From the NCBI RefSeq assembly GCF_963583255.1, contig NC_084804.1, forward strand, positions 33,644,953-33,708,952: a stretch of DNA of 64,000 nucleotides. Reading direction: 5' to 3'. Below, piece by piece: positions 58,684-64,000 of the stretch. The translations under genes were made by a program, and so were the position numbers. The notes under the pieces were generated by a model. The model saw nothing but the letters and a program-made list of their open reading frames with translations. It had not been told where the DNA came from and ran no database searches. Within the stretch, counting starts at the first letter, position 1. Each line of letters starts with the position of its first letter. Source of the stretch: Pyrus communis (Eukaryota > Streptophyta > Magnoliopsida > Rosales > Rosaceae).

Positions 58684-58808
58684 CGGGGTGATGCTCACTA
58701 TCTCATTGGTTACTGTTAGATTAGTTTGATTTAATTGATTTGAGACACAAATTTTGAAATTTAGACTAATCTAACGACAACCAATGAGATGATGAACGTC
58801 ATCCTCAC
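58684..58808. mobile_element. small MITE, inverted-repeat type
   Basis: About 125 bp. The left arm contains ATCTCATTGGTTACTGTTAG and the right arm, read backward, ATCTCATTGGTTGTCGTTAG, each followed by ATTAG. Flanking TSDs were not resolved. Confidence 0.6.
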
Positions 58809-59074
58809 TTAAGAGTGAGCAAAAGTATTATTCCTTATAAGTTATATCAATTTATCAGAATAATATATTTATAGTAGTTTAAAATAGAAAATTGCCACAA
58901 TCCATTGAATATATAAATTGAAATGTGTCGGCCCTATTATCTGGTTACTTTCAATCCATCCAAGGCATTGAACTAGATAGAGAATTTTATACTTTTCTAG
59001 TGAATATGCATCATCCAAAAATTGAAATCCACCTACTTGAAGAAGAATAGATGTATACACAAACCTCAGGGAGG

Positions 59075-59219
59075 GCGGTGCTATCCACACATCTTTTTTT
59101 ACTTTTCACATACCTCTCTCAATTTTTAACCATCAGATCAAATGAATTGAAGAGAGTGAAATGACAGAAATTTATAGACCGTAAGTCGAGTGTAAAAATG
59201 GGTGTGTGGATAGCATCAT
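59075..59219. mobile_element. MITE, copy 2 of a pair
   Basis: About 145 bp with inverted ends (GCTATCCACACATCTTTTTT on the left; GCTATCCACACACCCATTTT read from the right). The centre CTCTCTCAATTTTTAACCAT matches the 57532 copy. Confidence 0.65.
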
Positions 59220-60884
59220 CCAGAGAGTTCTGTTCCAAGTAATTGTGGACCCCTCCCACCTGGCTCCTGCAATGAAAATCAATGAATTCTATACAGTAAA
59301 CAACAGACTTGATGATTCCTCGTCCTCTCCTACCATATATTTGCCGATATAGGGGGTCTTGCACCATGAATTTTCCAATAACGAGTCTCTGTTTCATTTA
59401 CCTGGCTAAGGGGCCATAGCTAAGCTTTAATGCGTGTCTACTGGGTAAATTGCAGTAAATTTAAATTTCAACTTCTGAGAGAAAGCAAGTACGAAGCAGG
59501 TCCCGGTTAGTTAAAACCATCGTAACAAAGTAAAGAACCTACTCTCATTTGCAACAATGTCTGTCAATAAATATTAGGGACGTACAAGAACTAAATTTAT
59601 AGGCTAACATCTCAGCACATAAATTCTCAATGAATTGGCACTGATTGAGCCACGGATACCTGTTATTGTGTTGACAGGCCGATTGATAAGGCGGAGTAGT
59701 GGTTGCACCATCACTGTCAACACAAGTTGTTGCGAAGATTCGACACTAATTCATGTTCAGTTCAGACGTTTTATAATCTAAGCACATTTTACACATTCAG
59801 CAGCAATCCGCCTTGAAAGCAACCTATTCAGGACTACTATGCAGAAGCCTAGCTCAAAACTTCATACGAAATGTTTCCGCAATTCACATTTACCGCTACT
59901 AACGGATTTTCATAACTACAGCTACTGTTCTCTGAGCCAGACTAGCCAAATAAACCAAAAACAAGGAACTCGACCATATACAAAATGAAAACGAATACTT
60001 GATGCAATCAACTGCTGTAATCCTACAAAGATTTGTTTCCTCTTTATCATAATAGCAAGCACTTAGAAGTTAGACATTCTTTCTTTCGCACTATTCCCTG
60101 ATAGCTTTATGAACCGAGTAAAACATTGATCTTCCATAGTCGATTACTACAACAAATATTGACATATCCCATAGCAGCATCAGATATATCTACATCCATT
60201 ACACAGCTTTTATATTTTGATTTTGCTTAAATGAAGCTAACAATCTCTCTTGAGCTTTCAATCGTCAAAGTATGATGCACTAGTTACATAGAGTCATTGA
60301 TTCTAGCACTCTCTACAAAAAAAAAAAAGACATATCAACAACTAAGTAAGAGAGCCACTGAGCAGGACAAAAGTATAAGTCAGGTGGATCAATGTAAATA
60401 TCAAATAGATGAGCCTACACTGGTGTGAAAAATATTGAACACTGACTGACAATCTAATTCTCTAAACGAAGGTCAAGCATGTTGATATTAACATTTAATG
60501 GAAAATACCGGAAGATGGATAACTGAACAGGAGTATTGTACACAGCGATTATTAAAACCTGAGACTAACTGGCCAAGAATTGCAACTTACGTAAGTATCA
60601 ATACATCTGAGTCCAGCACACACTGCATCCTTCCCCAAGTAAGCACTTGTTTCCCTTCCAAGCTTTGGCGTGGTCAACTGAAAATTCTTTTCAGAGTATA
60701 TGCTAATATGGAATCTGGAAACTGAAAAAGAAATGAAATTTTTAATTTTTTGACCGGTTTCTAACAACAAGATTCTATTCTGAACCTCAAAACCATTAAC
60801 TTTCGACATATAAACTTCAAGGCACCAAAGGTTATCCACGTCTACAGTACATGAAGAAACATATATAATCAAAAGTTACCAATT

Positions 60885-61680
60885 GGTGTATGCTTTTCGC
60901 AGATGGTATAGTTCTAATAGATGAAATGGGGGAGGGAGTAAATGTAAAGCTTAACCTTTTGCAAGAAGTGTTGGAATCTAAAGGTCTTCGCTAGAGTATA
61001 TGGAGTGCAAATTCAGTGGAAATGGAGGTCCTAATGAGATAAGGGTGAGGGTTGGAGATCAGGAAGTACCAAAGAGTGAACGCATTTGTCACCTTCAATC
61101 TATCTTGCAAAAGAACGGATAATCGAATGGAGATCTCAATCATAGAATACAAGCTGGATGGATGAAGTGGAAGAGTACATCGGGTGTATTGTGCTACCGT
61201 CATATGCCAATAAAGCTCAAGGAAATTTTTTATAGGAAGGCAATAAGGCCAGCAATGTTTTATGGCACAAAATGTTTGGCGGTCAAGCATCACCACGTGC
61301 AAAAAAATGAGTGTGGTGGAGATGAGAATGCTTTGTTGGATGCGTGTACACACGAGAAAGGACAAGATTAAGAACGAGGATATCCGAGGTAAAGTAGGAG
61401 TGCCCACAAATGAAGATAAGATGAGAGAGAATCAGTTAAGGTGGTTTGGACATGTAAAACAAAGACGTTCAGATGCTCCAATTAGAAAATGAGATGATAG
61501 AGGCTCATGGCAAAAGGGGTTGAGAAAAACTAGTAAGACTTGGACAGAGACTTTAAGAAAAGACGAGGAATATTTGGAGCTAACATACGACTTGGCGCAA
61601 AACCAAGCGTAATAGCGTTCTAGGATTCATTCAGCTGACTCCACTTAATGGGATAAGGCTCTATTTTTGTTGCATTAAAA
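60885..61680 (+). pseudogene. RTE-type LINE fragment, 5'-truncated
   Basis: The 3' end of a non-LTR retrotransposon reverse transcriptase. It opens in the catalytic motif: WCMLFADGIVL, where FADD has become FADG, so a catalytic Asp is lost. Then HLQ/QAGWMKW-like text, [58 protein letters not shown] and RKTSKTWTETLRKDEEYLEL follow across several frameshifts. The end (ACTTAATGGGATAAGGCTCT, then TGTTGCATTAAAAAG) resembles plant RTE tails. Typical 5' truncation during reverse transcription explains its size. Confidence 0.8.
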
Positions 61681-63413
61681 AGTTACCGATTCACAGTATG
61701 CGAGTATCATATAGCCACCACAAAGTTCTTGTAAACCTAATTCTCTAATTTCAAGCTTAGTAGTCTTAGACCATAGCCTATCCACATCATCCAGGTAACA
61801 AAATTCTATTACTTCAATTGAAGGTGCCATGATTTCTTACTACTGGTTGCTTGATACGTATTAGGTATTGCACAACCTCTCACTTGATAAAAGGGTATAT
61901 TTGTTGGAAAGGTCATGTACAAATCAGCTCCAATATTTCTTTTCAGCCAGATACAGATTTCACTTCTCTGTTACTGGTTATGGAGGCAATTGCAATGGCA
62001 AGTACAGAAAGCAACTTCAACCAAATGTACCCGATTACCCGTAGGCTAACATCACAAAGGAAGGTAACATGGCTTTGTCACCAAAATATAATAGAACGAA
62101 GGAACATAAATTAGGATATATACCAAATCCTCAGATCATGTATTGAAAGTTATATGCTGACTCAGGTGCTATAGAAATTACAAAACAAGACCCGACGTTT
62201 ACATGTCTGCAAGAAAATGTACAATATCTATCACCGATTAACTCAATTAGAGGTCCCTCGGTTATTTCATGCACCAACAGCACTTCAAAATTCACATTAA
62301 ACAAGCTAATCTCAGGTTCTCATTTTCTTCCATCACAGTTTAAACATTTTGAGCTAAACTACCATTGCTAAGCACAGTGTATCAATTTATAATTTGACTA
62401 CACCAATACCCGCCCCTCCATGGTGTGAGGAATCTCTTCATTTCTCATCAAGTCCAATCATGCACTGACCACTGCCCAGCAAAGAGAGTCACAAAGTCAG
62501 GAGGAGGAGCGCACCTGACATGAGCAATGAGTTATTTGACAGGACAATGGCAGGGCGATCTTGACGGGAATGAGATCCTTCCTCACAATAATGGGCTAAA
62601 ACCCACAGCTACAACCGCTCTGTAATCAGCACAGATTTAGTTCTTAGTTCAGTAGAAACTATGTCTTGAGCATCTCCAGGTTAAGTTGTTAACACAATGA
62701 TCAATGCAGAAAGATAAGTAAAGACGGAAGTAACAGCATATTATTGATAAGCAAATCTTCAACCTCTAGTAATAATTTTCTGAAGGTTTCTTATCACGAC
62801 CAAACATTACATTCTAGCCAGTCTTTATAGTTTATACAGTACACTGCCAAATTCTAGTATAAGAAAAATAGTTTATACATGCAAATTACTTGTGATTATC
62901 ATTGTACAAGTAATATGTGATATCAGTCTCAAAAATAAACTCGTAAACTTGAAGATGAAATATTGCATGCCATTTTAGACATGATAAACTCTTGGAAATG
63001 GGATATAGGTAAGTTTCAATTTCTACAGAAGAAAAACAAGAATACTTGTGCGAGGCCAGAGCCTGCAAAAACTCACACATATATGAAGCATTCTGGTATA
63101 TCTAATTCCTACATACATAAACCATCTATAGCTCTTGGATTTCAGGAATTTTATTGCATTCACTATGATGTCAAAGTTACAAAATTCTCAAATAAAAATG
63201 ATGCAAAAAATTGCGAAGCTGAAGAAAATAATTCCTGGCTAAATCAACAGGAAGAAAACTAACTGTAAGAATCCAGTTCTGCAAGCTGATAAAGTGGTAT
63301 GGACAGTGAGTGGACAAACATCTAAAACATGCAGTGTAGACTCCACAATCAATGTTTTAAAAAGCAAAAGCGAAGCCAAAGCTTTTCATGGATAGCCTCG
63401 CCTAGGCGATAGG
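61681..63413. other. intergenic
   Basis: No gene or clear TE is recognised. Short open frames (for example 62963-63262) have no family pattern. Just before 63414 there is a GCCTCGCCTAGGCG palindrome with flanking AAAAGC-type sequence, common at the ends of degenerate repeats. Confidence 0.4.
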
Positions 63414-64000
63414 TGTAAACACGAAAAATCCCTGAAACACAAGAGACAAGAATACGTGTACAAAATATATTTTATGTTTAATGATTTTGGGGTTACAATC
63501 TCTTTGTAATTTGATCCTCTGATTCTATCTTCGTAGGGTGTAGGTTTGTGGATGAGCTGTTGATCCAAAGGGCCATCGGGGCTTGATCTAGGGATGAACA
63601 GTTGATGAACGGATCTTCGAGGGCTTTTGAGCTTGATCTTGAAGACTGGGTGTATGGATTTCTTCAAGGGGTCGTCGGGGCTTGATCTTGAGGGTTGATG
63701 GATGAGCGGATCTTCAAGGGCTTTTGGGCCTAATCTTGAAGACTGATTGGATGTGTGGATTTGTTGAGGTTGTTGATCCAAAGGGCCGTTGGGGCTTGAT
63801 CTTAGGACGAACGGATGATGAACACTTTCTTCAAGGGGCCGTCGGGGCTTGATCTTGAGTCGGCGGAAGTTCTTCAAGGGCCGTTGGGGCTTGACCTTGA
63901 ATGAGGGTTTGACGAAGAACGAAGAGTGTTTTCTTGATCCTTCGGGATTTGCTTGAGAGCTTTAGAGTTTCGAGGCTTCAAGGTTTTGGTGTGATGTAAA
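63414..64000. mobile_element. probable LTR running off the window edge
   Basis: The sequence changes at TGTAAACACG into a GC-richer block with many imperfect copies of a 25-bp unit like GGGCCGTCGGGGCTTGATCT, at 63570, 63670, 63785, 63838 and 63878 among others. The 163-codon open frame on the - strand is made of this repeat and is not a convincing gene. A TG start and an internal degenerate array fit an LTR, but the other end is outside the window. Confidence 0.4.

Larger units (their letters stand above)
57736..60880. other. intergenic
   Basis: No gene. It contains MITEs at 58684-58808 and 59075-59219 and a decayed tRNA-like stretch at about 58405-58500. The part from about 59230 onward has fewer obvious TEs and could hold introns or UTRs of a gene lying outside the window, but no exon is recognised. 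Confidence 0.45.

Noticed and set aside
59643..59665. miR171-like mature sequence (TGATTGAGCCACGG)
   Set aside because: Only the first ten bases agree and no complementary star sequence that would form a hairpin was found nearby.
1..64000. CRISPR array, operon or bacterial-type system
   Set aside because: Introns, trihelix factors and plant transposons show this is plant nuclear DNA; no array of equal spacers exists.

Overview
This is a plant nuclear chromosome segment: AT-rich, with GT-AG introns and most of its length made of transposable elements (TEs), MITEs, TRIMs and microsatellites. The TE types and the two host genes suggest a eudicot tree, most likely Rosaceae (apple or pear type). 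That is an inference from sequence style; no search was run.

Only two host genes look intact. They are GT-2-type trihelix transcription factors in tail-to-tail orientation: a GT-2-like gene on the + strand (19068-21501) and a DF1-like gene on the - strand (45848-48522). Each has two trihelix DNA-binding domains, a central coiled coil, an acidic tail, and one phase-2 intron at the same codon of the first trihelix. They look like an old tandem pair, comparable to the adjacent DF1 and GT-2 genes of Arabidopsis, here separated by about 24 kb.

Layout. Positions 1-5.4 kb are intergenic with two copies of one MULE-type MITE and a hAT-type MITE. Positions 5457-8002 are a solo LTR. Positions 10031-15377 are a complete but decayed Ty1/copia element. 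Positions 16241-16737 are a small TRIM. The GT-2-like gene follows. Positions 23638-37576 are a nested complex: a PIF/Harbinger element with broken transposase and Myb-like genes, which contains (a) a Cassandra-type TRIM with a 5S-rRNA-like region, (b) a CACTA-like element carrying two exons matching Mediator subunit MED17, (c) inside that CACTA element a 5.6-kb hAT element with an uninterrupted transposase, and (d) a fragment of a calcium-dependent protein kinase gene. Every layer but the truncated TRIM is bounded by a target-site duplication (TSD). Positions 37789-39177 are a second solo LTR. Positions 39-45 kb are intergenic with a TRIM relic, MITEs and SINE-like repeats. The DF1-like gene follows, with a long CT/GA microsatellite just upstream of its start codon. 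Positions 49-63 kb are intergenic with MITEs, tandem duplications and an RTE-type LINE fragment. The right edge (63414-64000) enters what looks like another LTR.

The order of the nested complex can be read from what interrupts what: Harbinger is oldest; the TRIM and the CACTA element landed in it; hAT landed last, in a 349-bp tandem repeat of the CACTA element. The most notable points are the MED17 and CDPK gene fragments held inside transposons with their splice sites, the apparently intact hAT element, and the conserved trihelix gene pair.
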